DNA of 21,621 bases from a virus. The number at the start of each line of letters is the position of its first letter. Position 1 is the first letter of the stretch. This document shows, in pieces, positions 21,612 to 21,621 of the stretch. The DNA lies in IMG/VR virus record IMGVR_UViG_3300010354_019171, positions 1-21,621 of that record; one strand, given 5' to 3'. A model generated the notes under the pieces. That model searched no databases. It was given only the letters and a program-made list of their open reading frames with translations, and was not told the DNA's origin. Both the position numbers and the translations under genes were made by a program.

Positions 21612-21621
21612 TTTGGAGAAA

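Noticed and set aside
1-21621. CRISPR arrays or rRNA genes
   Set aside because: No regularly spaced repeats and no rRNA-like sequence were found on reading through.

Overview
The window is a piece of the genome of a T4-superfamily contractile-tailed phage (myovirus). Every convincing gene lies on the + strand, and most are packed with 1-nt TAATG or 4-nt ATGA start/stop overlaps. Phage identity rests on a recognisable T4 core: a gp19-type tail tube protein, UvsY, UvsW, the late sigma factor gp55, the gp47/gp46 recombination nuclease, UvsX and the gp41 helicase. UvsX, UvsW and gp41 look more like the marine cyanophage/pelagiphage branch than like enterobacterial T4. The host cannot be read from the sequence.

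Layout. 1-52: an intrinsic terminator for an upstream transcript, then a GATAAATA late-promoter-like octamer. 67-7845: tail tube, uvsY, uvsW, an LSm-like small protein, a 175-nt intergenic stretch with palindromes, gene 55 (GTG start), 47, 46, a 31-residue very basic protein with a second GATAAATA octamer upstream, and uvsX. 7829-19842: a 12-kb cassette of 16 full-length genes, plus one very short ORF, for making and transferring sugars. 19839-21272: gp41. 21308-21611: a CAT-anticodon tRNA, a 59-residue zinc-finger-like protein, and tRNA-Arg(TCT), with the small gene squeezed between the tRNAs and running into the second.

The cassette is the special part. In T4, uvsX and gene 41 are near neighbours. 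Here they are separated by genes for a beta-4-galactosyltransferase-like GT7 enzyme, a GT10 fucosyltransferase-like enzyme, five further (putative) glycosyltransferases, a SAM methyltransferase, a PseB/CapD-type 4,6-dehydratase, an RmlD-like reductase, a HAD phosphatase-cupin fusion, a sugar-phosphate nucleotidyltransferase, a divergent SDR, a DUF4254-like protein, a DegT-family enzyme whose catalytic lysine is replaced by histidine (ColD-type 3-dehydratase signature), and a small GDPD-like phosphodiesterase. Together these could activate a sugar phosphate, convert it to deoxy or amino-deoxy sugars, and assemble and decorate an oligosaccharide. The target (host surface glycan, virion protein or phage DNA) is not shown by the sequence.

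The cassette is a mosaic. Blocks 7829-9258 and 14507-16173 resemble the phage core in composition, while 9260-14496 and 16219-19378 are far more AT-rich and use AGA for arginine. It is joined to uvsX (17-nt overlap) and to gene 41 (ATGA overlap) with no gap, so it is probably transcribed with the replication genes. No integrase, transposase, CRISPR array or inserted homing endonuclease was seen.
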